Positions 13,199 to 20,307 of a stretch of DNA of 20,408 nucleotides are shown piece after piece. Made by a program: the position numbers and the translations under genes. The DNA is taken from the NCBI GenBank assembly GCA_938045435.1, contig CALIBA010000026.1, positions 1-20,408 on the forward strand, given 5' to 3'. This DNA comes from an uncultured Selenomonas sp. (GTDB lineage Bacteria > Bacillota > Negativicutes > Selenomonadales > Selenomonadaceae). Positions within the stretch are counted from its first letter, which is position 1, and each line of letters begins with the position of its first letter. The notes under the pieces were generated by a model that searched no databases, had not been told where the DNA came from, and saw only the letters and a program-made list of their open reading frames with translations.

Positions 13199-14314
13199 AT
13201 GAATGAGAAGCGGTGGGAACTTGACGAATCCTATATGAAGGAGGCCCTTCGCCTTGCGGAACATGCACGCGGACGCACCGCACCAAACCCGCTGGTCGGT
13301 GCAGTTATTGTGCGGGACGGCATTATCATCGCGAGCGGATGGCACCGTGCGGCAGGCGAACCGCATGCGGAGATTCATGCGCTCCGTATGGCGGGCGAGC
13401 TGGCGCGCGGTGCAACGCTTTACGTGACGCTCGAACCGTGTGCGCACCATGGGCGGACAGGTCCTTGTGCAGATGCTGTGATTGCTGCCGGAATCGCGCG
13501 CGTGGTGGTAGCGCTGCGTGACCCGAATCCACTGGTGGCAGGGCGCGGGATTGCACTGCTCGAAGCGGCGGGCATCGAGGTCGTCACCGATATTCTCGCA
13601 GAGGAGGCACGGCGGCAGAACGAAGTGTTCCTCAAATGGATCACGACGAAGCGCCCTTTCGTAACGCTCAAAATGGCGATGACACTCGACGGGAAAATAG
13701 CAAGTCATGCGGGTGTATCGCAGTGGATTACAGGAGAGGATGCACGCGCACGTGTGCACGAATATCGTGATGTGAATGATGCCATCCTTGTGGGCATCGG
13801 CACGGTACTTGCCGATGACCCCAGTCTTACCACACGTCTGCCTGAACGTACGGGGCACAATCCCCTGCGCATCGTGCTCGATGCGGGGGCGCGTACGCCG
13901 CTTGACGCTAGGCTCGTGACAGATGGAGCGGCACCGACACTGATCGCTGTGAGTGCCCGTGCGGATGTGGCGCGTGTGGAATCCCTGCGTGCACGCGGAG
14001 CAGAGGTCGCAGTATTCGGCGCAGAGCACGTAGACATCGCGGTCCTGCTCGATTGGCTCGGCGCACGGGAGTATACCTCTCTCCTTGTCGAGGGCGGCGC
14101 AGCAGTGAACTGGTCATTCCTTGCGGGCGGCTTCGTGGACAAGGTGCATGCCTTTATCGCTCCGCTGCTGATGGGGGGCGCCGCGGCGCCTTCACCCATC
14201 GGGGGGGCGGGCTTTGACAGTCCGCAGGCGGCACTGCCTCTTAGCGATATAACGGTAGAGCAGATTGGTGCAGATTTTTTGCTCACGGGTTATCCGTGTA
14301 CGGTACGGGAGTGA
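13199..14314 (+). CDS. ribD: Bifunctional riboflavin deaminase/reductase RibD
   Basis: RibD carries out two successive steps of riboflavin synthesis: deamination of diaminohydroxyphosphoribosylaminopyrimidine, then NADPH-dependent reduction of the ribosyl side chain. The N-terminal cytidine-deaminase-like domain (1-145) has APNPLVGAVIV (28-38), the zinc and proton-shuttle motif HAE (56-58), and PCAHHGRTGPC (80-90, zinc ligands Cys81 and Cys90). The C-terminal DHFR-like reductase domain starts near RPFVTLKMAMTLDGKIAS and contains SQWITGEDAR, DAILVGIGTVLADDPSLTTR and LLVEGGAAVNWSFL. The 371 residues fit the family. No good SD precedes ATG 13199 and no earlier in-frame start exists before the previous gene's stop, so the start may rely on coupling or a weak site. 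It is the second gene of the FMN-controlled operon. Confidence 0.96.
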   Translation: MNEKRWELDESYMKEALRLAEHARGRTAPNPLVGAVIVRDGIIIASGWHRAAGEPHAEIHALRMAGELARGATLYVTLEPCAHHGRTGPCADAVIAAGIARVVVALRDPNPLVAGRGIALLEAAGIEVVTDILAEEARRQNEVFLKWITTKRPFVTLKMAMTLDGKIASHAGVSQWITGEDARARVHEYRDVNDAILVGIGTVLADDPSLTTRLPERTGHNPLRIVLDAGARTPLDARLVTDGAAPTLIAVSARADVARVESLRARGAEVAVFGAEHVDIAVLLDWLGAREYTSLLVEGGAAVNWSFLAGGFVDKVHAFIAPLLMGGAAAPSPIGGAGFDSPQAALPLSDITVEQIGADFLLTGYPCTVRE

Positions 14315-14323
14315 GGAGGCGGA

Positions 14324-14959
14324 ATGTTTACAGGAATCATTGAGGAGGTCGGCAGATTTGTCGGGCTGTCGGGCGGCAATATCGCCATTGGGGCAAAGCG
14401 TGTCCAAACCGACGCGCAGATTGGCGACAGCATTGCAGTGAATGGCGTTTGCCTCACGGTGACGCAATTTGACGCGTGTGGCTTTTGTGCAGCCGTCATG
14501 CCAGAGACACTGCGGCGGACCTCGCTCGCGGGACTTACGCACGGCGCACCGCTCAATCTCGAACGTGCACTGCTCCCAACGACGCGCATGGGCGGGCATT
14601 TTGTCAGCGGACATATTGACGGTGTAGGACGTATCACGGAACTGCGTGAGGAAGGCAATGCCGTTTTGATGACGATTGCTGCCGATGCTGGCATACTGCG
14701 CGGGATCGTCGAGAAAGGCTCGGTTGCACTCGATGGCATCAGTCTCACGGTGGCGGCGGTGGGTGCGGCAGATTTTACCGTGAGCCTTATCCCGCATACG
14801 CGCACGGGGACGAATCTCAGCGCAAAACGCGTGGGCAGTCCGCTCAACATTGAGACAGATATTCTGGGCAAATATGCACTGAAGCTGCTTGGCGGACACC
14901 GATCCGGCGCACAGGGCACAGGGCTTACACAGGAATTTTTATTGCAACATGGATTTTAG
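14324..14959 (+). CDS. ribE: Riboflavin synthase (alpha subunit)
   Basis: The enzyme dismutates two molecules of 6,7-dimethyl-8-ribityllumazine to riboflavin and the pyrimidine precursor. The 211-residue protein has the two tandem lumazine-binding repeats expected: repeat 1 opens with MFTGIIEEVG and contains GDSIAVNGVCLTV (34-46); repeat 2 contains GHFVSGHIDGVG (91-102) and KGSVALDGISLTV (131-143). Family hallmarks MPETLRRTSL and LNLERAL link the halves. GGAGG four bases before the ATG gives a strong ribosome site, and the gap to ribD is 9 bases. A 95-base spacer separates it from ribBA; I see no convincing promoter or terminator there, only the small palindrome ATGGTGAACCAT. Confidence 0.97.
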   Translation: MFTGIIEEVGRFVGLSGGNIAIGAKRVQTDAQIGDSIAVNGVCLTVTQFDACGFCAAVMPETLRRTSLAGLTHGAPLNLERALLPTTRMGGHFVSGHIDGVGRITELREEGNAVLMTIAADAGILRGIVEKGSVALDGISLTVAAVGAADFTVSLIPHTRTGTNLSAKRVGSPLNIETDILGKYALKLLGGHRSGAQGTGLTQEFLLQHGF

Positions 14960-15054
14960 ATGTTGTGCATGCCGTGGGCTGCCCCTAGACTAGTCATGGT
15001 GAACCATAGAAATATAGTATATCCACAACATACCTTGTTTTTAGGAGAGATAGT

Positions 15055-16269
15055 ATGTCAGATTTTGCAACGATTGCACAGGCAATCGAGGATATTAAAA
15101 ACGGCAAAATGCTCGTTGTCGTTGATGATGAAGATCGAGAAAATGAGGGTGACATCATCGTCGCGGCGGAAAAACTCACACCAGAGCATATGAATTTTAT
15201 GGCGACGTATGCACGCGGTCTCATCTGTACGCCGATTGTCGGCAGCCGCCTCGACGCACTTGAGATTGGGCAGATGGTGGAGCATAATACGGATAATCAC
15301 GAGACGGCGTTCACTGTCAGCGTTGATGCCTACGATACAACGACGGGCATCTCGGCGTTCGAGCGCTGCCATACAGTGAAGATGCTCATTGACCCTGCGG
15401 CAAAGCCTACGCATTTTCGCCGTCCGGGGCATGTCTTTCCGCTGCGTACGGTGGAGGGCGGTGTGCTGCGCCGTGCAGGGCATACGGAGGCAACGACGGA
15501 TCTCGCGCGGATGGCCGGGCTTTTCCCCGCCGGACTATGCTGCGAAATCATGGCGGATGACGGGCATATGATGCGTACACCAGAGCTGAAAAAGTTTGCC
15601 AAACAGCATGATCTGCACATCATCACCATCAAGGATCTGATCGAGTACCGCAAACATACGGAAACCTTTGTGCACCAGATTTCTGATGTAGATTTCCCCA
15701 GTAAGTATGGGCGTTTTCGTTTACTCGCCTATGAGAACAGTCTCAATCAACGCTGTGACCTTGCCGTCGTGAAGGGCAACGTGCGCGGCAAGGAAAATGT
15801 GCTCGTGCGTGTACACTCGGAGTGCCTGACGGGGGATGCCCTCGGCTCTATGCGCTGTGACTGCGGCGATCAGCTTGCGGCAGCGCTCCGGCAGATCGAG
15901 GCGGAGGGCGAAGGGGTCGTCCTCTACGTGCGGCAGGAGGGGCGCGGCATCGGTCTTGCGAACAAGATGCGCGCCTATGCCTTGCAGGATCAGGGACGCG
16001 ATACGGTCGAGGCGAATGTCGAGCTCGGCTTTGCAGCGGATCTGCGCGACTATGGACTCGGCGCGCAGATTCTCGCCGACCTCGGACTCACGACCATTCG
16101 CCTTATGACAAACAATCCTGCGAAGCGTGCGGGGCTTGAGGGGTATGGGCTGAAGATCGTCGAGCGTGTACCGCTCGTTATGCACACACATGAATTTGAC
16201 CGCAAGTATATGACGGTGAAGAAGGAAAAGATGGGGCATATCCTCAGTGATGAGGAATTGGGGAAATGA
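15055..16269 (+). CDS. ribBA: Bifunctional DHBP synthase / GTP cyclohydrolase II (RibBA)
   Basis: One polypeptide supplies both entry reactions of riboflavin synthesis: 3,4-dihydroxy-2-butanone-4-phosphate from ribulose-5-phosphate, and the first pyrimidine from GTP. The N-terminal RibB domain (1-200) has the metal/substrate loop DDEDRENEGD (24-33), TTTGISAFERCHT (95-107) and RRAGHTEATTDLARMAG (139-155). The C-terminal RibA domain (about 205-400) has VRVHSECLTGDALGSMRCDC (251-270), giving the three zinc cysteines (257, 268, 270), then YVRQEGRGIGLANK (291-304) with the catalytic Arg region, and LMTNNPAKR (350-358). The length of 404 is normal for the fusion and no key residue is missing. TTAGGAGAG provides the SD. 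Its TGA overlaps an ATG in the next reading frame. Confidence 0.97.
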   Translation: MSDFATIAQAIEDIKNGKMLVVVDDEDRENEGDIIVAAEKLTPEHMNFMATYARGLICTPIVGSRLDALEIGQMVEHNTDNHETAFTVSVDAYDTTTGISAFERCHTVKMLIDPAAKPTHFRRPGHVFPLRTVEGGVLRRAGHTEATTDLARMAGLFPAGLCCEIMADDGHMMRTPELKKFAKQHDLHIITIKDLIEYRKHTETFVHQISDVDFPSKYGRFRLLAYENSLNQRCDLAVVKGNVRGKENVLVRVHSECLTGDALGSMRCDCGDQLAAALRQIEAEGEGVVLYVRQEGRGIGLANKMRAYALQDQGRDTVEANVELGFAADLRDYGLGAQILADLGLTTIRLMTNNPAKRAGLEGYGLKIVERVPLVMHTHEFDRKYMTVKKEKMGHILSDEELGK

Positions 16270-16286
16270 GTGAGAGGGTGCGAGGG

Positions 16287-16904
16287 ATGAAGACGGTTTT
16301 ACTGGCACTTCTTGAACAGTATGCGGATTGGGAAGCGGCGTATGTATCGACGGGGATTCATATGCTTGGGCAGGGGAAAATCGTGGTCAAGACAGTTTCC
16401 CTCTCGGAAGAGCCTGTAACCTCCATCGGCGGCATTCATGCGACGGCGGATTATACGGTGGATTCTGCACCGAAGGATTACGATGCTTTGCTGCTCATCG
16501 GTGGGCTGTGTTGGCGTGAAGAACGTGCCCGGCAGATAATCCCGCTGGTCGAGCACTGTGTGAACAGCGGCAAAGTGCTTGGCGGTATTTGTGATGCGGC
16601 GGCATTTTTGGCATCCATCGGCGTGCTCAACTCGGTTAAGCATACAGGCAACCGCTTGTCTGCACTGCAAGAGTGGAAGGGGACAAAATACAAGGGCGCA
16701 GAGAACTATCAGGCGAAGCAGGCGGTTTTCGATCAGAACATCATTACGGCAAACGGTTCTGCACCTCTGGAATTTGCCGGAGCAGTTCTGACCGCGCTTC
16801 ATGTTGCTGAGGAAACTATGATTGAGGATTGGTATGTCCTGCATAAGTTGGGATATTATAATACATCGGCGCACAATCGTTTTGTGAAGATGATGGAGGA
16901 GTAA
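16287..16904 (+). CDS. DJ-1/PfpI superfamily protein inside the riboflavin operon
   Basis: This protein of about 205 residues has the DJ-1/PfpI (class I glutamine-amidotransferase-like) fold. Superfamily members include glyoxalases, chaperones, proteases and transcription regulators, so no reaction is assigned. The sequence from ATG 16287 begins MKTVLLALLEQYADWEAAYV. The segment YDALLLIGGLCWRE and the nucleophile-elbow motif GGICDAAAFLA, with a central Cys, mark the family; NRLSALQEW and ENYQAKQAVF plus ITANGSAPLEFAGAVL complete the core and its usual His region. Start 16287 is preferred because GAGAGG lies 9 bases upstream and relatives begin at MKT. ATG 16266, overlapping the ribBA stop as ATGA, would add seven non-conserved residues. 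It sits between ribBA and ribH and must be co-transcribed with them. Confidence 0.82.
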   Translation: MKTVLLALLEQYADWEAAYVSTGIHMLGQGKIVVKTVSLSEEPVTSIGGIHATADYTVDSAPKDYDALLLIGGLCWREERARQIIPLVEHCVNSGKVLGGICDAAAFLASIGVLNSVKHTGNRLSALQEWKGTKYKGAENYQAKQAVFDQNIITANGSAPLEFAGAVLTALHVAEETMIEDWYVLHKLGYYNTSAHNRFVKMMEE

Positions 16905-16916
16905 GGAGCGAATAAT

Positions 16917-17381
16917 ATGGCGAACATCATTGAAGGCTATATCAGCGGAAAAAATCTCAAATTCGGCATCGTGGCGGGTCGTTTTAACGAGTTCATCGTA
17001 AGTAAGCTGCTCAGCGGAGCACTCGATACGCTCCACCGTCACGAGACGGCAGACAGCGATATTGACGTGGCATGGGTGCCGGGGGCGTTCGAGATCCCCA
17101 TTGCGGCAAAGAAGATGGCGGAGAGCGGGAAGTACGACGCTGTCCTCTGCCTCGGTGCGGTCATTCGTGGCTCAACGACGCACTACGATTACGTCTGCAA
17201 CGAAGTCTCGAAGGGCGTTGCACAGGTCGGACTTCAGACGGGGGTGCCAACGATCTTCGGCGTGGTGACGACGGAGAACATCGAGCAGGCAATCGAGCGT
17301 GCGGGCACGAAGGCGGGCAACAAGGGCTCGGATGCGGCAATGGCGGCGATGGAGATGGCAAGTCTCCTTGGAAAGCTGTGA
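16917..17381 (+). CDS. ribH: 6,7-dimethyl-8-ribityllumazine synthase (RibH)
   Basis: Lumazine synthase condenses the pyrimidine made by RibD with dihydroxybutanone phosphate from RibBA to give the substrate of RibE. The 154-residue protein is of normal length; family members assemble as pentamers or 60-mer capsids. Motifs are FGIVAGRFNEFIVSKL (16-32, the Phe of the aromatic-binding pocket), WVPGAFEIP (53-61), CLGAVIRGSTTHYDYVCNEV (78-97, catalytic His89) and the C-terminal GVVTTENIEQAIERAGTKAG followed by NKG, with the phosphate-binding Arg/Lys. AAGGAG nine bases before the ATG is a good SD, and the gap to the DJ-1-like gene is 12 bases. With this gene the operon is complete apart from the phosphatase step. 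Confidence 0.97.
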   Translation: MANIIEGYISGKNLKFGIVAGRFNEFIVSKLLSGALDTLHRHETADSDIDVAWVPGAFEIPIAAKKMAESGKYDAVLCLGAVIRGSTTHYDYVCNEVSKGVAQVGLQTGVPTIFGVVTTENIEQAIERAGTKAGNKGSDAAMAAMEMASLLGKL

Positions 17382-17385
17382 GCAG

Positions 17386-17949
17386 ATGAAGATCGGTATA
17401 CTCAGTGATACGCACGGGCATGAGGGCGCGTGGGTGCGTGCGTGTGAGAAGTTCTTCACGGGCGCGGATCTGATTCTCCACGCGGGCGACGTCGCCTACC
17501 ACGGACCACGCAACCCGATGAAGGAGGACTACAATCCGATGGGGCTGATCGAGCGCATCAACACATCCGAGATCCCCGTCATCATCGCCAAGGGCAACTG
17601 CGACTCCGACGTGGATGCGAGCTGTCTCGAACTGCCTGTCATGTCCCCCTATGCCTATGTCGTGTGGGAGGGGCGGCGCATCATCGTCACGCACGGCGAT
17701 GCCGTCATGACCGATGCGGAAAAAGATGCGATGGCAAAGCATCTGCGGGCAGACCTCTTTATCAGCGGTCACGTCCACATCAACGTGCTCGAAAAACGCG
17801 GCAATACTGTGTTCCTCAACCCCGGCTCTGCTGCACTCTCGAAGCGTCCCGACGGGCGCAACACCGTCGCGGTGCTCGAAGATGGGACGATACGGATTTT
17901 TGATATAGATACAGGCGACGTTCTGCATGAACTCGCGCTCGATTGGTAA
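17386..17949 (+). CDS. YfcE/MJ0936-family metallophosphodiesterase
   Basis: This 187-residue calcineurin-like phosphoesterase hydrolyses phosphodiester or phosphomonoester bonds using two metal ions; the natural substrate of this family is uncertain. All metal-binding motifs are present in order: SDTHG (7-11, Asp8 and His10), HAGDV (32-36, Asp35), GNCDSD (70-75, Asn71), THGD (102-105, His103) and GHVH (128-131), followed by LNPGSAALSKRP. The frame stays open upstream into ribH, but MKIGILSDTH is the natural family N-terminus, so ATG 17386, four bases after the ribH stop, is chosen. Only a weak SD is visible, so coupling to ribH is likely. A role as the missing riboflavin-pathway phosphatase is tempting by position, but known ones belong to the HAD family, so I do not assign it. 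Confidence 0.88.
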   Translation: MKIGILSDTHGHEGAWVRACEKFFTGADLILHAGDVAYHGPRNPMKEDYNPMGLIERINTSEIPVIIAKGNCDSDVDASCLELPVMSPYAYVVWEGRRIIVTHGDAVMTDAEKDAMAKHLRADLFISGHVHINVLEKRGNTVFLNPGSAALSKRPDGRNTVAVLEDGTIRIFDIDTGDVLHELALDW

Positions 17950-17957
17950 GGATACAT

Positions 17958-18863
17958 ATGGATCAACTGATTAAGGCAACGGCGGCGGGCGGCGAAGTAC
18001 GTGCGTTTGCAGCGGTGACGACGGATGTGGTCGCCGAGGCGATGCGGCGGCACGACTGCTACCCCGTTGCGGCGGCGGCACTCGGGCGCACGATGACGGG
18101 AGCACTCCTCTTTGCCGCGAATCTCAAGAACAAGGAATCTGTTACAATCAAATTCAAGGGGGACGGACCGCTTGGCACAGTGACGGCAGACGCATCAGCA
18201 GAGGGCTCTGTACGCGGCTATGTCGATCATCCACACGTGCATCTGCCGCTGAATGCGCAAGGGAAGATTGATGTTGGCGGCGGCATCGGGCGCGGGATTC
18301 TTTCCGTCACGCGTTTTACAGGGCTGAAAGAACCTGTGACCGGCTCTGTCAACATTGTAAACGGGGAAATTGCAGAGGATCTGATCCACTATCTCTATAC
18401 ATCTGAGCAGACGCCATCCTCCATCGGGCTCGGCGTGCTCGTGAGCCCCGAACTGAAATGTCTCGGCGCGGGCGGGTTCTTTATCCAGCCCATGCCGGGC
18501 GCGTCAGATGAGACGATTGACCGTCTTGAGGAGAACCTGAAGGGGATTTCCTCCGTCTCGCGCATGGCTCTGGAGGGGATGGACGCTGCGGGCATCGCCG
18601 AAAAAATCCTCGGCGGCTTCGACGATGTGAAGATCCTTTCGACCACCGACCTTGCGTTTCGTTGCAACTGCTCGAAGAACTACATCACCGACCGACTGCT
18701 GACGCTCGGCGAGGAAGATCTGCGGGCACTGCGCGACGATGGTGCGGCAGAGGTGAAATGCCACTTCTGCAACGAGGCATATACCTTTGACCACGAAGAT
18801 CTGAGCGTGATCTACAACGTCGCACAGAAGATGCGCGATATGCGTGCGCGTGGGCAGCTGTGA
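17958..18863 (+). CDS. hslO: Redox-regulated chaperone Hsp33 (HslO)
   Basis: Hsp33 is a cytosolic holdase chaperone switched on by oxidation. Reduced cysteines hold zinc and keep it inactive; disulfide formation plus unfolding activates it. The 301-residue protein has the N-terminal core (MDQLIKATAAGGEVRAFAAV, then GRTMTGALLFAANLKNKESV) and GDGPLGTVTADASAEGSVRG followed by YVDHPHVHLP. The C-terminal redox switch has four conserved cysteines, CNC (Cys236, Cys238) and KCHFC (Cys268, Cys271), the expected CxC...CxxC spacing. ATG 17958 is chosen with AAGGA five bases upstream; a TTG 15 bases earlier inside the previous gene is unlikely. It is 8 bases from the phosphodiesterase gene, and its TGA overlaps the GTG of the next gene. 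It is probably in the same transcript as the riboflavin genes. Confidence 0.96.
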   Translation: MDQLIKATAAGGEVRAFAAVTTDVVAEAMRRHDCYPVAAAALGRTMTGALLFAANLKNKESVTIKFKGDGPLGTVTADASAEGSVRGYVDHPHVHLPLNAQGKIDVGGGIGRGILSVTRFTGLKEPVTGSVNIVNGEIAEDLIHYLYTSEQTPSSIGLGVLVSPELKCLGAGGFFIQPMPGASDETIDRLEENLKGISSVSRMALEGMDAAGIAEKILGGFDDVKILSTTDLAFRCNCSKNYITDRLLTLGEEDLRALRDDGAAEVKCHFCNEAYTFDHEDLSVIYNVAQKMRDMRARGQL

Positions 18864-19588
18864 GGAAGCGTGTGCGCGTTGTGCGGGAGCAGCGCATCGT
18901 GTTGGACGGGATTCCTGCGTGGATTCGCTATAAGAATATCAAGAACCTCTACCTTCGCGTTCGTGACGGACACCTCGAGCTGAGCGTGCCGCAGCGAACA
19001 ACACGCGAGGACATTGAATCCTTTATTAGGCATAGGCGCACATGGATTGAGGAGCGCCGGCGGCGGCTTTGTGCGCACGCTGAAAAATCCGCACCGCAAT
19101 ATAGAGAGGGAGAAGGTATACTTCTCTGGGGAACGGAATATTCACTTACAGTTGTCCCGATCATGCACGGGAAGGCGTATGCTGAACGCACGGCAGATAA
19201 GATTGTGCTCTACATGCCCAAAGGTGCAGATACCGCTGCGCGCCGCGGTGCCATCCATGCGCTCTATCGTGCGGAGCTTGCGGCGGAGATGCAAAAACAG
19301 GCGCCTATATGTGAGCGTCTTGTTGGCAGATGCGCCGCATTGTGGCGTATTCGCATTATGAAAACGCGTTGGGGCAGCTGCAACACCCAAACGGGGGCGA
19401 TTACGCTGAACCTTCGGCTTGTGCTGTATGATGTGAATGCACTCCTTTATGTGATGATTCATGAACTGACGCACCTGTGGGTGCGCGGGCACAATGCACA
19501 TTTTTACGAACGCATGGACAGATATTTCCCCACATGGCGAAACGTGCGATATGCGTTGCATCAGTGGGATACAGATGAATATTTATGA
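18860..19588 (+). CDS. YgjP-like zinc metallopeptidase (DUF45, M48-related)
   Basis: This 242-residue protein of the YgjP/SprT-like metallopeptidase group is cytosolic with no signal or membrane segment. The family is predicted to be zinc-dependent, and its substrates are not well established. The N-terminal half has KNIKNLYLRVRDGHLELSVP (25-44) and an arginine-rich helix (EERRRRL). The C-terminal half has MKTRWGSCNTQTGAITLNLR (167-186, the family's WGS signature), then MIHELTHLWVRGHNAHFYER (199-218), with the HELTH zinc motif (His201, Glu202, His205) and third ligand His211. The GTG start overlaps the hslO stop (GTGA), with no clear SD, so translation is probably coupled. A long inverted repeat follows 42 bases after the stop. 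Confidence 0.88.
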   Translation: MRKRVRVVREQRIVLDGIPAWIRYKNIKNLYLRVRDGHLELSVPQRTTREDIESFIRHRRTWIEERRRRLCAHAEKSAPQYREGEGILLWGTEYSLTVVPIMHGKAYAERTADKIVLYMPKGADTAARRGAIHALYRAELAAEMQKQAPICERLVGRCAALWRIRIMKTRWGSCNTQTGAITLNLRLVLYDVNALLYVMIHELTHLWVRGHNAHFYERMDRYFPTWRNVRYALHQWDTDEYL

Positions 19589-19630
19589 ATGAAAAATAGA
19601 TTGATGGTTTTATGTTTTGGAGGTTGGGCA

Positions 19631-19670
19631 AAAGCGCAGGGATATGACGTATGTCATATCCCTGCGCTTT
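19631..19670. terminator. Long perfect hairpin between convergent genes, probable bidirectional terminator
   Basis: AAAGCGCAGGGATATGAC (19631-19648) is perfectly complementary to 19653-19670, with a GTAT loop. It lies between the YgjP-like gene (plus) and carbonic anhydrase (minus), six bases past the latter's stop. The stem ends in CTTT, but a proper T-run is lacking, so termination may depend on the exceptional stem strength. Confidence 0.7.
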
Positions 19671-19676
19671 GTCTAT

Positions 19677-20243
19677 TCATTTCGGTTTGCGTTTTTCTGC
19701 GCCAAGCCTTTCGGCTTTCTCTGATGGGATGAGCCGCCCTGTGTGAACATCGTAGAGGTAACCGTGTATTGTGATGCCGGCAGGGACAAGAGGATGATTG
19801 CGCAGACGGCGTATATCGCGGGAGAGATTTTCCTCCATGTTTGTGGAGATGGGCATAAAGTCGATATAATACGCCTCTGAGGAACAGGCGATGTCATCTC
19901 CTGTGGACATCGCCTCATCGAAGCGTGTTCGTATCTCGTCGTTTGTAAAATTTTGCATGCCGCAGTCCGTATGCTGGATGATGAACCATTCTCTTGTATG
20001 CAGTATTTTGTAAGAGATGAGGAGTGAGCGGATCACATCATCTGTAACACGTCCTCCGGCATTGCGGATGACATGTGCATCTCCCTCGGCAAGCCCTGCA
20101 AATTTTGCGGGATCCAGACGGCAGTCCATACAGGTAACAATGGCAATGCAGCGTTTTGGAGCATGCGGGAGATTTTTCTTATCGCCAAATGAGGCAGCAT
20201 AGATTTCATTGGCGTCATGGATTTCATCAGCGGTTGTTTTCAT
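19677..20243 (-). CDS. Beta-class carbonic anhydrase
   Basis: The enzyme interconverts CO2 and bicarbonate using zinc. The 188-residue protein shows the beta-class ligand set: CMDCRLDP (38-45, zinc ligand Cys38 with the Asp40-Arg42 dyad) and QHTDCGM (90-96, His91 and Cys94). RNAGGRVTDDVIRSLLISY (60-78) lies between them, and VPAGITIHGYLYDVHTGRL near the end is the usual closing strand pair. The extra Cys in CMDC replaces the more common Ala or Ser and may be neutral. The short N-terminus and compact length suit the small beta-CA type found in many anaerobic Firmicutes. Start 20243 is supported by AAGGAGGG on the minus strand, 7 bases upstream. No promoter fits between it and the rpmB terminator, so readthrough or a promoter inside rpmB is probable. 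Confidence 0.93.
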   Translation of the reverse strand: MKTTADEIHDANEIYAASFGDKKNLPHAPKRCIAIVTCMDCRLDPAKFAGLAEGDAHVIRNAGGRVTDDVIRSLLISYKILHTREWFIIQHTDCGMQNFTNDEIRTRFDEAMSTGDDIACSSEAYYIDFMPISTNMEENLSRDIRRLRNHPLVPAGITIHGYLYDVHTGRLIPSEKAERLGAEKRKPK

Positions 20244-20263
20244 CAGTGACCCTCCTTTTTACG

Positions 20264-20294
20264 AAAAAACCGCCCGGTACACCGGACGGTTTTT
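20264..20294. terminator. Intrinsic terminator downstream of rpmB
   Basis: AAAAACCG (20265-20272) pairs with CGGTTTTT (20287-20294). After one C-A mismatch the stem continues as CCGG/CCGG with a four-base loop. On the minus strand the stem ends in a six-T run, so it should end rpmB transcription. It is symmetric enough to work on both strands. Confidence 0.88.
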
Positions 20295-20307
20295 CTATGG
20301 ACGCAGA

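Noticed and set aside
13133..14029. Minus-strand open frame of 298 codons opposite ribD
   Set aside because: It is antisense to conserved RibD motifs with no supporting start signals.
14960..15054. Possible internal promoter (TATAGT at 15013-15018) before ribBA
   Set aside because: No acceptable -35 hexamer lies at 16-18 bases, so the match is not better than chance in an AT-rich spacer.
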